Of a stretch of 39,629 nucleotides of DNA, positions 17,536 to 26,080 are shown piece after piece. The stretch lies in the NCBI GenBank assembly GCA_027450185.1, contig DAIDKF010000020.1:1-39629 (forward strand). The letters run 5' to 3'. The position numbers and the translations under genes are program-made. The DNA comes from Granulicella sp. GTDB taxonomy: Bacteria; Acidobacteriota; Terriglobia; Terriglobales; Acidobacteriaceae. The notes below the pieces were generated by a model, which saw nothing but the letters and a program-made list of their open reading frames with translations, was not told the DNA's origin and did not search any database. The number at the start of each line of letters is the position of its first letter. Within the stretch, counting starts at the first letter, position 1.

Positions 17536-17818
17536 TCTTCAAGGGCGTCAGGTGTCCACCCGCGGGAGTTGCGCGAAATGGGTTCCGCTGAGCGGCCAAT
17601 TTCCCCGTTCGCTGCAACATATCCCCATTCGCTGCAGAGCTAGGGACATCCAGTTGCATCTCGCCTAAGCTGATGGATACGAGTCGTAGATGAACTACTC
17701 AACTCGGAAGCACTCATGGGCAGCCGAGTTCTGTGCTGAGTGGGCTTCGAGGATGTGAATCAATCTGGAACGAATCTCTCGCCGCGCGACCGTTGTGGCG
17801 AACCTTCAGGAGACGAAA

Positions 17819-19945
17819 ATGGGAAAAGTAACGAAGCTCTTTGAAAAGGGCGTAGTTCTCGGTGCAAAGGCAGGCTGGGGTGTGTTCAGCAAACTGAACT
17901 CGATCAGCCCCAACGAGAGCTTTACTCCGAAGTGGTCAGATAAGCCCCTTCTGAAGTCCTACCAGAAGGAGAAGCCGCCTCTCGGCTGGCCGCGTACCAC
18001 TGACTCGCTGTGTCCCAAGTGCGTGCCGCAGATCCGCCAGCAGATCGTGGATGGCAAGCTGCCCCATGAGATTCTGCTCAACGAGAAGGTTGGCGAGATC
18101 AAAGCGCAGATCATCGAGCGCGATGGCAAAATTCTGATGGTGAAGGATTGCCCCATCCACGGCCACTTTGAAGATGTGATGTCGATCGATCCCCCGATGA
18201 TGAAGCATCTGGAGGATGTCTTCCCGGGTCGCGATATTCGTGCCCACAACGACGGCAATCTGCACAACCACGGTACCTCGACTGTGACGCATGGGCGTGG
18301 CTCCGTGCTGACCATCGACCTGACCAACCGCTGCAACATGATGTGCGATCCGTGCTTCATGGACGCCAACCAGGTTGGGTTTGTGCACGAGTTGACGTGG
18401 GACGAGATCAAGACCATGCTCGACAACGCCATCACCATCAAGCCCAAGCGCCAGATGTCGGTGCAGTTCTCTGGCGGTGAGCCGACCTTGAGTCCGTACT
18501 TTCTGGATGCTGTCGCGTATGCCCGCAAGGTTGGTTATAACTCGGTGCAGGCTGCCACGAATGGCATTGAGTTTGCGAAGTCGAAGGAGTTTGCGAAGGC
18601 CGCCGCGGAGGCGGGTCTGCGCTACGCCTATCTGCAGTTTGACGGGATTGGCAATGCCGCGAACTCGCATCGCAAGGTCGGCAATGCGTTCGACGTGAAG
18701 TTGCAGGCGATCCACAATCTGCATGAGGCTGGAGTGGATATCGTTCCGGTTACGACCATTGTCAATGGCATCAACAACGAGCAGGTTGGCCGCATCATTC
18801 AGTTCGCGCTCGACAACCCGAAGAAGATCAACTTTTTATCGTTCCAGCCGGTCAGCTTCACTGGCCGCGATGAGGACATCTCGGACGAGCGCCGTGCGGC
18901 GCAGCGTTACACGCTCTCGCACATGGCGCACGATATCCGCGACCAGACGGGTCTGGGTGAAAGCACGCGCGACTGGTTCCCGATCAGCTTTATGTCCACG
19001 TTCAGCGATTGGGCCGATCTGGTGCATGGGCCGGAGCATGATTGGGGCCAGCTCTCATGCGGCTGCCACCCAAATTGCGGCATTGGCATGGCGCTGATGA
19101 TCGATAAGGAAACCAAAGAAGCTGTTCCAGTTACTGCGTTTCTGAATGCGACGCGTCTTGCTCAGGATATTGCTCGCGTAAACGATGCGGCACGCGGCAA
19201 GATTCTGACCATGGTCGGTGCGGCTCTCGCGCTGATCCGCAACTATGAGCCGGCCAAGGCACCCACGCACTTCAGCATCTTTTCACTGTTGGCGAAGTTC
19301 GATAAGTGCTTCGGCGCCACGGGGCGGCAGTATGGAAAGGTCACGGCGGACCGTACCATTGAAGACATCAAGATGCGGCGCGCCGATCGCTGGAACTTCC
19401 TGTTCATCGCAGGTATGTGGTTCCAGGATCTGTTCAACTACGACTTCCGCCGCACCGAGCAGTGCATCATTCCGTATGCAACGCAGGAGGGTGAGATCAG
19501 CTTCTGTGCTTACAATACAGGCATTGGCTGGCGCAACATCATCGAAAAAATGCACATGACCTCCTCGCTCACCAAGTGGTATGAAGAGCACGGTCGCCAT
19601 GAGATCTTTGCAGGCGGCAAGAAGGTCGGTCTGGAGAGGGAAGCCAAGTATGACCTGGTGCTTAATCAGGCGCATGTGGATTCGGCTGCGAACGACACCT
19701 TCGACAAGAGTGGCATCGCCAAGAATGCGCGCGAGGAGAAGATCCGCGCTCGCGATCAAAAGTTGAAGGAAGATGCCGAGAACGCCCGCATGGCCAAGCT
19801 GTATCGCAAGGAAATTCTCAAGGAACCAGAGCTTCCTGGAGGGTTCGTTGCGATTGGCGAGATCGGTGGACTGGGTGGCATCAAGCCCGCTGCGCACAAG
19901 GCTGAGGTCGTCAAGAACATTGAAGAGACAGTGGCTGGCGACTAG
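17819..19945 (+). CDS. Radical SAM enzyme of the tetraether / membrane-spanning lipid synthase type (Tes/Mss-like)
   Basis: A 708-residue radical SAM protein. The SAM cluster motif is RCNMMCDPC (Cys172, 176, 179), with GGEP at 219-222. Extra cysteines fall in groups: SLCPKC (65, 68) plus Cys111 in KDCPIHGHF, then SCGCHPNC (414, 416, 420), Cys497, Cys549 and Cys563. This arrangement resembles that of the archaeal tetraether synthase (MJ0619 type), with a Cys-rich N-terminal domain and auxiliary metal sites. Those enzymes join lipid tails by radical C-C coupling. Acidobacteria make iso-diabolic, membrane-spanning acids, so this is a strong candidate for that step. The N-terminal 30 residues are basic and amphipathic and could lie on the membrane. 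The C-terminal 100 residues are a charged helical extension. ATG 17819 has AGGAG six bases upstream; GTG 17795 is the less likely start. A terminator follows at 19972. Confidence 0.8.
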   Translation: MGKVTKLFEKGVVLGAKAGWGVFSKLNSISPNESFTPKWSDKPLLKSYQKEKPPLGWPRTTDSLCPKCVPQIRQQIVDGKLPHEILLNEKVGEIKAQIIERDGKILMVKDCPIHGHFEDVMSIDPPMMKHLEDVFPGRDIRAHNDGNLHNHGTSTVTHGRGSVLTIDLTNRCNMMCDPCFMDANQVGFVHELTWDEIKTMLDNAITIKPKRQMSVQFSGGEPTLSPYFLDAVAYARKVGYNSVQAATNGIEFAKSKEFAKAAAEAGLRYAYLQFDGIGNAANSHRKVGNAFDVKLQAIHNLHEAGVDIVPVTTIVNGINNEQVGRIIQFALDNPKKINFLSFQPVSFTGRDEDISDERRAAQRYTLSHMAHDIRDQTGLGESTRDWFPISFMSTFSDWADLVHGPEHDWGQLSCGCHPNCGIGMALMIDKETKEAVPVTAFLNATRLAQDIARVNDAARGKILTMVGAALALIRNYEPAKAPTHFSIFSLLAKFDKCFGATGRQYGKVTADRTIEDIKMRRADRWNFLFIAGMWFQDLFNYDFRRTEQCIIPYATQEGEISFCAYNTGIGWRNIIEKMHMTSSLTKWYEEHGRHEIFAGGKKVGLEREAKYDLVLNQAHVDSAANDTFDKSGIAKNAREEKIRARDQKLKEDAENARMAKLYRKEILKEPELPGGFVAIGEIGGLGGIKPAAHKAEVVKNIEETVAGD

Positions 19946-19971
19946 TCTGCAAGCGAAGATAAAAGTGATCA

Positions 19972-19998
19972 GGGTCGCCCGAAATGGGCGGCCCTTTT
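19972..19998 (+). terminator. Intrinsic terminator after the radical SAM gene
   Basis: GGGTCGCCC (19972-19980) and GGGCGGCCC (19986-19994) form a nine-pair stem with one G-T pair and a five-base loop. TTTT follows at 19995-19998. It lies 27 bases after the stop codon and separates the radical SAM gene from the PKS-methyltransferase pair. Confidence 0.8.
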
Positions 19999-20173
19999 GT
20001 TTGCTTCGTGGGCTTGACCTGGGGCTCTGCGCGCAGACGCGAGTACCCACATTTGTATGCTGAGATGGTCGAGAGCCCTATTCTTCAGGTGAGTGACGGA
20101 TCATCTCCATGCTCCGCAGGATGTTGACGTCATCCTCAATCCTTCCGATTTATTCGATGATGGGAAGTAAGTG

Positions 20174-21307
20174 ATGGATGATCCGTGTGTCATTCGCTGT
20201 CCGATGGTGCATCCTAGTAGATACCCGGAGGGCTATGTGACCCAAGCTTACATCAATCGCATTGCGTCCGCTGTACCAGAGGATGATGTCCACGGCGCGT
20301 TTGTGGCCTTTGCTGACCAGATGCTCGAGGATCCACGGGTGCAGCCGGTATTCAGGCGCATGGCTGCAAGGTCTGGCATACGGCGGCGCTTCTCCGTGCT
20401 GACACCGAATGCTGCGAGCACGGAGTTCACGGTCAACGCGCACGAGTTCTACACGCGCGGCAGTTTTCCCGATACGGCGAAACGGATGCAGATCTTCGAG
20501 CGCTTCGCGCCGAGGCTCGCACAGCGGACATTGGACAAGCTCATGCTTACTGAAGAGGAACGGCTTGGTGTGACACACGTGCTGGTTACGTCCTGCACGG
20601 GGCTGTACGCGCCGGGACTCGACTTCGATATCCTCGATCACCTCGGGCTGGACACGTCGGTGGAACGCACGATGATCGGCTTCATGGGATGCTATGCGGC
20701 GATTAATGGGTTGAAGCAGGCTCGGCATATCGTCCGGTCGGAACCTGCGGCGAAGGTGTTGCTGGTGAACCTGGAACTCTGCACGCTGCACCTGCAGGAG
20801 ACGCAGGACCTGGAACAGGTGCTGTCGTTCCTGGTCTTCGGCGATGGCTGCGCGGCCAGCCTGATCAGTGCAGAGCCGACGGGATTCGCGATGGACAGCT
20901 TCCGCTCCATTCTGATTCCTGAGACGCGGGAGTTGATCACATGGCGGATACGGGGGGTGGGGTTCGATATGCTGCTGTCGGGGAAGGTGCCGGGGGAGAT
21001 TGGGAAGGCGTTGGCGGTTTCGGGGGGCAAGGTGCTGGGTGGGTGCGGCAAGGAGGAGATTTCGCTGTGGGGAGTCCATCCGGGCGGGAAGTCGGTGCTG
21101 GATGCGGTAGAGCGCGGTCTGGGGCTGGCGGAGGATGCGCTGGCGGCTTCGCGACAGACGCTGGAGAGCTTTGGAAACATGAGCTCAGCGACCGTGATGT
21201 TCGTGCTGGAGCGACTGATGCAGGGAGCGCGTCCTGGGGAGAAGGGCTGTGCGATGTCGTTCGGTCCGGGGCTTACGGCGGAGACGATGCTCTTCCATGC
21301 CGTCTGA
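20174..21307 (+). CDS. Type III polyketide synthase (chalcone/stilbene synthase family)
   Basis: A 377-residue thiolase-fold enzyme that should extend an acyl-CoA starter with malonyl-CoA units and cyclise the product. The catalytic triad of type III PKSs is visible: Cys173 in GFMGCYAAINGLK, His302 in WGVHPGGKSVLD and Asn335 in SFGNMSSATVMF. VTSCTGLYAPGLD and the C-terminal SFGPGLTAETMLF are also typical. ATG 20174 is preceded by GTG 20171, and the ribosome binding site is weak. A TGACGTCA palindrome lies about 45 bases upstream (20125-20132). The gene overlaps the next methyltransferase by 11 bases. PKS plus methyltransferase pairs in other bacteria make methylated alkylresorcinol or alkylpyrone phenolic lipids; the starter used here cannot be read from sequence. 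Confidence 0.92.
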   Translation: MDDPCVIRCPMVHPSRYPEGYVTQAYINRIASAVPEDDVHGAFVAFADQMLEDPRVQPVFRRMAARSGIRRRFSVLTPNAASTEFTVNAHEFYTRGSFPDTAKRMQIFERFAPRLAQRTLDKLMLTEEERLGVTHVLVTSCTGLYAPGLDFDILDHLGLDTSVERTMIGFMGCYAAINGLKQARHIVRSEPAAKVLLVNLELCTLHLQETQDLEQVLSFLVFGDGCAASLISAEPTGFAMDSFRSILIPETRELITWRIRGVGFDMLLSGKVPGEIGKALAVSGGKVLGGCGKEEISLWGVHPGGKSVLDAVERGLGLAEDALAASRQTLESFGNMSSATVMFVLERLMQGARPGEKGCAMSFGPGLTAETMLFHAV

Positions 21308-22034
21308 GCCGGTGATGAACCTCTCGCGGCGAGCAGCGCCCTCGGAGCTGCCTGAGTGGATGGATGAACCGTGCTCGTATGAAGAGTTCCGCGCATGCCT
21401 GGTCGACCTGGGGCAGCTAAACCGGCTGACGCTGTCTTATCGTCCGACGTTGGCATTCCTTGACAGCATCGTTGCAACGAGCGGACGACCAGAGCCGTTG
21501 CGGATTGTGGATGTGGGTTCGGGTGGAGGCGACATGCTACGGCGCGTGGAGCGTTGGGCAGAGCGGCGAGGCGTTGCGGTTACGCTTACTGGCATCGACC
21601 TGAACCCTCATGCGGTGCGGGCGGCGCAGGAGTTTACGCCGGCGGCTAGTAAGATTACGTGGCTCACCGGCGATGCGTTCACTTATACGGAGCCGGTGGA
21701 TGTGGTGATGAGCTCCCTGTTTACGCATCACCTGGAGGAGGGCGAGGTGGTGCGTTTCCTGGCGTGGAGCGAGGCTGCTGCGCGGAGAGGGTGGTTCGTC
21801 AACGACCTGTGCCGCGAAGAGGTGCCCTTCCGGCTCTTCGGGTTGCTGGCCAAGACGATGCGCTGGCATCGGTTTGTGCAGCATGATGGGCCAGTGTCGT
21901 TCCGGCGCAGCTTCCGCGAAGAGGATTGGGTGCGGATGTTGCTTGCGGTGGGAATTGACGTTGAGGATGTGCGCCTGGCGCGATGGACTCCCGCACGCTT
22001 GTGCGTGGATCGGGTGAAGGGAAGACTGAGTTGA
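21297..22034 (+). CDS. SAM-dependent methyltransferase (class I) coupled to the type III PKS
   Basis: A 245-residue class I methyltransferase. The glycine-rich SAM motif is IVDVGSGGGDML, followed by an acidic residue in LTGIDLNPHAVRAA, a TWLTGDAF segment for the adenine side, and SSLFTHHLEEGEVVRFL as the post-motif region. The start ATG 21297 overlaps the PKS stop by 11 bases and has GGAGA upstream; a second ATG at 21315 is possible. The tight overlap with the PKS means coupled translation, so the substrate is most likely the PKS product, giving an O- or C-methylated phenolic lipid. A third gene, such as the flavoprotein hydroxylase seen in some phenolic-lipid operons, is absent here. Confidence 0.88.
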   Translation: MPSEPVMNLSRRAAPSELPEWMDEPCSYEEFRACLVDLGQLNRLTLSYRPTLAFLDSIVATSGRPEPLRIVDVGSGGGDMLRRVERWAERRGVAVTLTGIDLNPHAVRAAQEFTPAASKITWLTGDAFTYTEPVDVVMSSLFTHHLEEGEVVRFLAWSEAAARRGWFVNDLCREEVPFRLFGLLAKTMRWHRFVQHDGPVSFRRSFREEDWVRMLLAVGIDVEDVRLARWTPARLCVDRVKGRLS

Positions 22035-22193
22035 TGATGTGGACTCGGGTGCCCCTCTTCGCCCTTTCGTGCTTTCCCCGTATGTTATTCAAAAAAGTTG
22101 AGAGAAGAGTTATGGACCTTCCTGCGTAGATTGTCCTTATCGAGGATAGCTTCCTTAGTGCAGTAGCGCCTGCGGGTTGGGTCAAAGTCCAGC

Positions 22194-22281
22194 GGCCAGG
22201 ACGCCATCCCCTGGCCCCCTTCGCATCAATGCCTGATGTTTTGATGACTCAGGTGCTGCGGCCCGTTAACCTGTCCGCAGC
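22194..22281. repeat. Two hairpins between the methyltransferase gene and azoR
   Basis: GGCCAGG/CCTGGCC (22194-22200 and 22210-22216) and GCTGCGG/CCGCAGC (22255-22261 and 22275-22281) are perfect 7-bp inverted repeats in the 260-base gap between the convergent methyltransferase and azoR genes. Neither has a clean T tract, so they are termination-like structures rather than proven terminators. The rest of the gap shows nothing I can name. Confidence 0.4.
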
Positions 22282-22294
22282 GGCCCTGGATGCC

Positions 22295-22918
22295 TTATGC
22301 TGCGGCCAATGCCGCAACCGCCTCATCATGCGGCTGCAGAAACGCCGCGCGATCCGCCCCATAGTTCAGCGCCGCGGCTCCGCCAGCCGTGTGGAACGTC
22401 ACATCCCCAATCCCGATAAACCCAAACAGCGTCTTCAGGTACGGCTCGATGAAGTTCAACGACTCCAGCCCGGTCCCCGGTCCATACGCTCCGCCCGTCG
22501 CCACCAGAAACGTCGCCTTCTTCCCCGCCAGCAACGCCTTCGGCGCGCCATCGACATACGCAAACGTCCGTCCCACCCGCACAATCTGGTCAATCCACAG
22601 CTTCAGCACGCTGGGAATATTGAAGTTATGCATTGACACGCCAATCGCCAGTTCATCCGCCGCGTCAAGCTCCGCCAGCAGTTCATCTGATTTTGCCAGC
22701 ACCGCCTTCTGCTCCGCTGTCCGCTGCTCCGCGGGTGTATAGGCCGCCGCTACCCACTCTGCGTTGATCGACACCAACTCACTCTTGGTCAGGTCGCGCG
22801 TCACCACCGTCCCGCCCGGGTGCGCCTTCTTCCAGTTCTCAACAAAGGTGTTTGACAGGTGACGCGAAACTGAGGCCGCGCCCATCGGGCTCGAATCGAT
22901 ATGTAGTAGTGTAGCCAT
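22295..22918 (-). CDS. azoR: FMN-dependent NADH:azoreductase / quinone reductase
   Basis: A 207-residue flavodoxin-fold reductase. The start LLHIDSSPMGAASVSRHLS is the FMN phosphate-binding pattern of AzoR (SSPxxxxSxS-like). VSMHNFNIPSVLKLWIDQIVRVGRTF matches the family's P-x-N-F-x-I-P-x-x-L-K-x-W-I-D segment, and FLVATGGAYGPGTGLESLNF binds the flavin. These enzymes reduce quinones and azo compounds with NADH and often protect against thiol-reactive or quinone stress. The gene is divergent from a TetR regulator, with a 99-base gap full of CAAC/GTTG half-sites, so repression by that regulator is likely. Confidence 0.92.
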   Translation of the reverse strand: MATLLHIDSSPMGAASVSRHLSNTFVENWKKAHPGGTVVTRDLTKSELVSINAEWVAAAYTPAEQRTAEQKAVLAKSDELLAELDAADELAIGVSMHNFNIPSVLKLWIDQIVRVGRTFAYVDGAPKALLAGKKATFLVATGGAYGPGTGLESLNFIEPYLKTLFGFIGIGDVTFHTAGGAAALNYGADRAAFLQPHDEAVAALAAA

Positions 22919-22935
22919 GAAAATAATCTCCTTTA

Positions 22936-23003
22936 CAACAGTTGATGTCTAATCAACAGTTGTTGATTCCATATAAACACAACATTAGTTGTTTAAGCAA
23001 CAC
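22936..23003. promoter_or_regulatory. Operator-rich divergent control region (azoR / tetR)
   Basis: The AT-rich gap holds several copies of a CAAC/GTTG half-site. These include a 7-bp inverted repeat ATCAACA-GT-TGTTGAT at 22952-22967, CAAC-N4-GTTG at 22980-22991 and GTTG-N6-CAAC at 22988-23001, plus CAACAGTTGAT near 22937-22947. A TTGACA hexamer lies at 23004-23009. The arrangement suits a TetR-type dimer binding two or more sites to control both genes. Which copies are real operators cannot be told from sequence. Confidence 0.6.
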
Positions 23004-23017
23004 TTGACATAAATTTT

Positions 23018-23743
23018 ATGTATTCTTTTCCTATGGATCTCCCACAAGGCATCTCCGGCAAAACTACCCCAACGGCGCCCTCCACGTCCCTTGACGCGCT
23101 ACACCCCGTCGAATCTTCCTCGCCGGAATCCGTGCCATTGCCTGTTGAATCCCAGGACCCGCGCATACGCCGCACTCGTCAGCTTCTCCAGCAGGCCCTT
23201 GCTGAACTCCTTCGCACCCGCGAGTTCGACAAGCTCTCCGTCCAGGAGATCACCGACGCCGCTGGCCTCAACCGCGCCACCTTCTACGCCCACTACCCCG
23301 ACAAATTCGCTCTTCTTGAATGCATGGTCGCCGCCCGCTTTCACGCCCTACTGGACGAGCGCGGTGTCATCTTTGACGGCACCTGCAGCAACGCCCTCAC
23401 CGGCATCGTCCTCGGCGTCTGCGACTTTCTCGCCCAGACCCTCAGCCAGTTCGCCAACACTCCCTGCGGCGCCACCGGCCAACTACCCCCGCACATGGAA
23501 TCGGCCATCGTCGCCGTCGTCCGCCGCATGCTCCTCGACGGCCTCCGTAACCACCCGCCCGCCAGCAACTACCCCCCCGAACTTCTCGCAGCCACGACCG
23601 CGTGGGCCATCTACGGCGCAGCCAAAGAGTGGATCCAGACCCCCAATCGACCGCTTTCGGAAGAGATTGCCGCCACCGTCCAGCGCCTCGTCCTCCCCTT
23701 GCTCAATCCGCAGCCCGTTCAGCCCCCGCAAGTCCACACGTGA
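23018..23743 (+). CDS. TetR/AcrR family transcriptional regulator
   Basis: A 241-residue repressor-type protein. After a Pro/Ser-rich N-terminal tail of about 45 residues comes the TetR DNA-binding domain: IRRTRQLLQQALAELLRTRE, then the helix-turn-helix LSVQEITDAAGLNRATFYAH and YPDKFALLE. The C-terminal 140 residues form a variable ligand-binding domain. The likely target is the divergent azoR and its own gene. Starts at 23018 or 23033 are both possible, and neither has a good ribosome binding site. The TTGACA at 23004 is too close to serve either as a normal -35, so the true promoter lies further upstream or the transcript is leaderless from a later start. The coding strand is C-rich, unlike the plus-strand genes to the left. 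Confidence 0.85.
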   Translation: MYSFPMDLPQGISGKTTPTAPSTSLDALHPVESSSPESVPLPVESQDPRIRRTRQLLQQALAELLRTREFDKLSVQEITDAAGLNRATFYAHYPDKFALLECMVAARFHALLDERGVIFDGTCSNALTGIVLGVCDFLAQTLSQFANTPCGATGQLPPHMESAIVAVVRRMLLDGLRNHPPASNYPPELLAATTAWAIYGAAKEWIQTPNRPLSEEIAATVQRLVLPLLNPQPVQPPQVHT

Positions 23744-23783
23744 CGACCGTGTCTTCGTTAACGTATGCTTCCCCCACCTGCCG

Positions 23784-25895
23784 ATGATGCCCGCCCGCGC
23801 TTCCACAGTTTCTCGTCCTCGCCGCTGGGCCACCGCCGCGGTCCTCGCTCTGCTCCTCATCCTCACTGCGCAGATCCTCCACGCCATCCACGGCCAGTCC
23901 CTTACATGGGACGAGGGCGATCACATCTTCGCAGGCTACGAGAGCTGGGAGACCCATGACTTCGGCCTCAACCCCGAGCATCCGCCGATGGTCAAGCTCC
24001 TGGCCACTCTCCCGCTGCTCCCTCTCCATCTCAACGTCCCACCGCTACAGCATCGCTTCTTCAAGACCGAGTCCTACCTCGACGGCCAGCAACTCCTCTT
24101 CCACAACGGCCCCTCCGACGGCGGCCGCTACACCGCCGAAACCCTCGTCTTCCTTGCTCGCCTCCCGACCGTTCTCTTCGCTCTTGCCGCCGCTGTGCTC
24201 GTCTTCCTTGCTGCCTGCGAGATGTTCAGCCTCCGCGCCGGCCTCATCGCTCTCACCCTCTTCTGCTTCGACCCTACTCTGCTGGCCTTCGGTGCCTACG
24301 TTACAACCGACATGGCCGCCTCCTGCACCATCTTCGCTACCATCTACGCCCTCTGGCGCTATCTCCAGCGTCCCACCCGCGCACGCCTTTTCGTGGTTGG
24401 CCTTGCAGCCGGCCTTGCCCTCGCAGCCAAGCACTCAACCCTCCTGCTCGCCCCCATGCTCGTCCTCCTGCTCCTCGGCGAATTTGTCCGTCTCTGGCTA
24501 ACCCGTACATTCGCCTACCCCATGCATCGTGCGGCATCATCGCGGCTCACGTGGGCTGACGGTCCCGGCCCGCCCACGCTCCTCCGCTATGCTCTCCATC
24601 TCTTCACCGTACTCGCGGTCATCACCGTAACCGCCGTCCTCATCCTCTGGGCTTTCTATGGCTTTCGCTACAGCGCCCGTCCCGTCGGCCTCGCCCTCTC
24701 TCCCTCGCTCGCCGACTATGTCGGCCCCCTCGCCAGCATTGAAGCTCGCGGCATCCTCTTCGCCGCCCGCTTCCACCTCCTCCCCGAAAGCTACCTCTAT
24801 GGCCTCGCCGACGTCCGCAGGATGGCCAACGACATGCCCAGCTACTTCTTCGGCCACGTCTATCTCCACGGCATCTGGTACTACTTCCCGGCCGTCTTCC
24901 TCATCAAGTCCACGCTCTCCCTCCTCGCCGCGCTTGCACTCACTGCCTTCGCCCTCGCCCGCGGCTATCTACGCCTAGCCCGCGCCCTTTGGTTCCTTAT
25001 CGCCCCACCTGCACTCTACTTCGCAGTCGCTATGTCCTCGCACCTCAACATTGGCGCGCGCCATATCCTTCCCGTGTGGGTCTTCTGCTGCGTGCTCGCG
25101 GGCGCTGGTCTATCCGCGCTCATCGACCACAACCGCCGCTGGCTCTACTTCGCAGTCGCCATCCTCCTCTTCCAGATCGCCACCACCCTTCGCGCCTCCC
25201 CCAACTACATCCCTTACTCCAACGAAGCCTGGGGAGGTCCCACTCATACCTACCGCTACCTCTCCGACTCCAACACAGACTGGGCCCAGCAGCTCATAGC
25301 CACCTCCGCCTATCTTCGCCAGCATCACATCCGGCGCTGCTCCATCGCCTACTTCGCCGCACCCTTCATCCTCCCCGCTGACTACGGCATACCCTGCCGC
25401 CTCTTGCCCACCCCAGACTCTCTCTTCACCGACACCATCGTCCCCGCCCCCGCCCACATCGACACCCGTACGGATGGTCCCATTCTGATCTCCGCCGGCG
25501 ACCTCAGCAGCTTCGAGCTCGGCTCCAGCGTTCTCAACCCCTATCAGTCCTTCACCAACGTCACACCCACAGCCTTCATCGAGGACGGCATCTTCGTCTT
25601 CAACGGCAGCTTCGATATCCCCCTCGCCGCCGCTCTGGCTCCCACCCAGCGCGCCAACGCCCTCCTTGCCGCCAGCAACATCCCCGCCGCCCTTCAGCAA
25701 GCCACCCTCGCCGAATCTATCGCCCCCAATTCAGTTCAGCCCGAGATCGCCTTAGGCGATGCTCTCGCCGCAACCAACAATAAGTCTGCTGCCCGCCAGG
25801 CCTACGCCCGCGCCGCCTTCACCATCCAAACCATGGACCCCGACGCTCGCGCCCAGTGGCTTACCATCATCCAAAAGAAGCTCGCTGCCTTATAG
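23784..25895 (+). CDS. GT39-type (PMT-like) glycosyltransferase, membrane
   Basis: A roughly 703-residue polytopic protein of the GT-C type. The first membrane segment is followed by SLTWDEGDHIFAGYESW, the acidic Asp-Glu pair typical of the first external loop in GT39/ArnT-like enzymes, then HPPMVKLLATLPLLPL. About ten to twelve membrane segments follow (for example VFLARLPTVLFALAAAVLVF and YFPAVFLIKSTLSLLAALAL). The remaining part after about residue 460 is soluble; it contains SDSNTDWAQQL and ends in a short helical repeat-like region (ALQQATLAESIAPNSVQPEI). Such enzymes transfer sugars from polyprenyl-phosphate donors to proteins or lipids on the outer side of the inner membrane. The open frame continues upstream inside the tetR gene; the first ATG beyond tetR is 23784. 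It is 40 bases after tetR. Confidence 0.82.
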   Translation: MMPARASTVSRPRRWATAAVLALLLILTAQILHAIHGQSLTWDEGDHIFAGYESWETHDFGLNPEHPPMVKLLATLPLLPLHLNVPPLQHRFFKTESYLDGQQLLFHNGPSDGGRYTAETLVFLARLPTVLFALAAAVLVFLAACEMFSLRAGLIALTLFCFDPTLLAFGAYVTTDMAASCTIFATIYALWRYLQRPTRARLFVVGLAAGLALAAKHSTLLLAPMLVLLLLGEFVRLWLTRTFAYPMHRAASSRLTWADGPGPPTLLRYALHLFTVLAVITVTAVLILWAFYGFRYSARPVGLALSPSLADYVGPLASIEARGILFAARFHLLPESYLYGLADVRRMANDMPSYFFGHVYLHGIWYYFPAVFLIKSTLSLLAALALTAFALARGYLRLARALWFLIAPPALYFAVAMSSHLNIGARHILPVWVFCCVLAGAGLSALIDHNRRWLYFAVAILLFQIATTLRASPNYIPYSNEAWGGPTHTYRYLSDSNTDWAQQLIATSAYLRQHHIRRCSIAYFAAPFILPADYGIPCRLLPTPDSLFTDTIVPAPAHIDTRTDGPILISAGDLSSFELGSSVLNPYQSFTNVTPTAFIEDGIFVFNGSFDIPLAAALAPTQRANALLAASNIPAALQQATLAESIAPNSVQPEIALGDALAATNNKSAARQAYARAAFTIQTMDPDARAQWLTIIQKKLAAL

Positions 25896-26000
25896 CCAGC
25901 GGCTTTTCCCAACTACTACCTCAACCACCAAGCTCCCCGTCTCAGCCCACCCTCGAACACCACGCTCCTTTGCCACAAACAAAACTCGTCATCGCAACCG

Positions 26001-26026
26001 GAGCCACGCGACCTTAGGCGTGGCTC
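26001..26026. terminator. Perfect inverted repeat between convergent genes
   Basis: GAGCCACGC (26001-26009) and GCGTGGCTC (26018-26026) form a perfect 9-bp stem with an 8-base loop between the glycosyltransferase and RidA genes, which converge. There is no clean T run on either side, so it is probably a bidirectional 3'-end structure rather than a strong intrinsic terminator. Confidence 0.5.
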
Positions 26027-26080
26027 AGTGGAAAGACACCTGTTGCGCAGCGAGCTCCCGTTCCTGCCTTGCGCGAGAAG

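Noticed and set aside
17600-17635. Short direct repeat (CCCC-TTCGCTGCA twice) as a regulatory repeat
   Set aside because: Only two imperfect copies in the 283-base mutS2 to radical SAM gap and no palindromic or promoter context; too weak to call.
23091-23783. Long N-terminal extension of the GT39 frame through the tetR gene
   Set aside because: Pro/Ser-rich translation without membrane segments, fully overlapping an assigned TetR gene; the first plausible start is ATG 23784.
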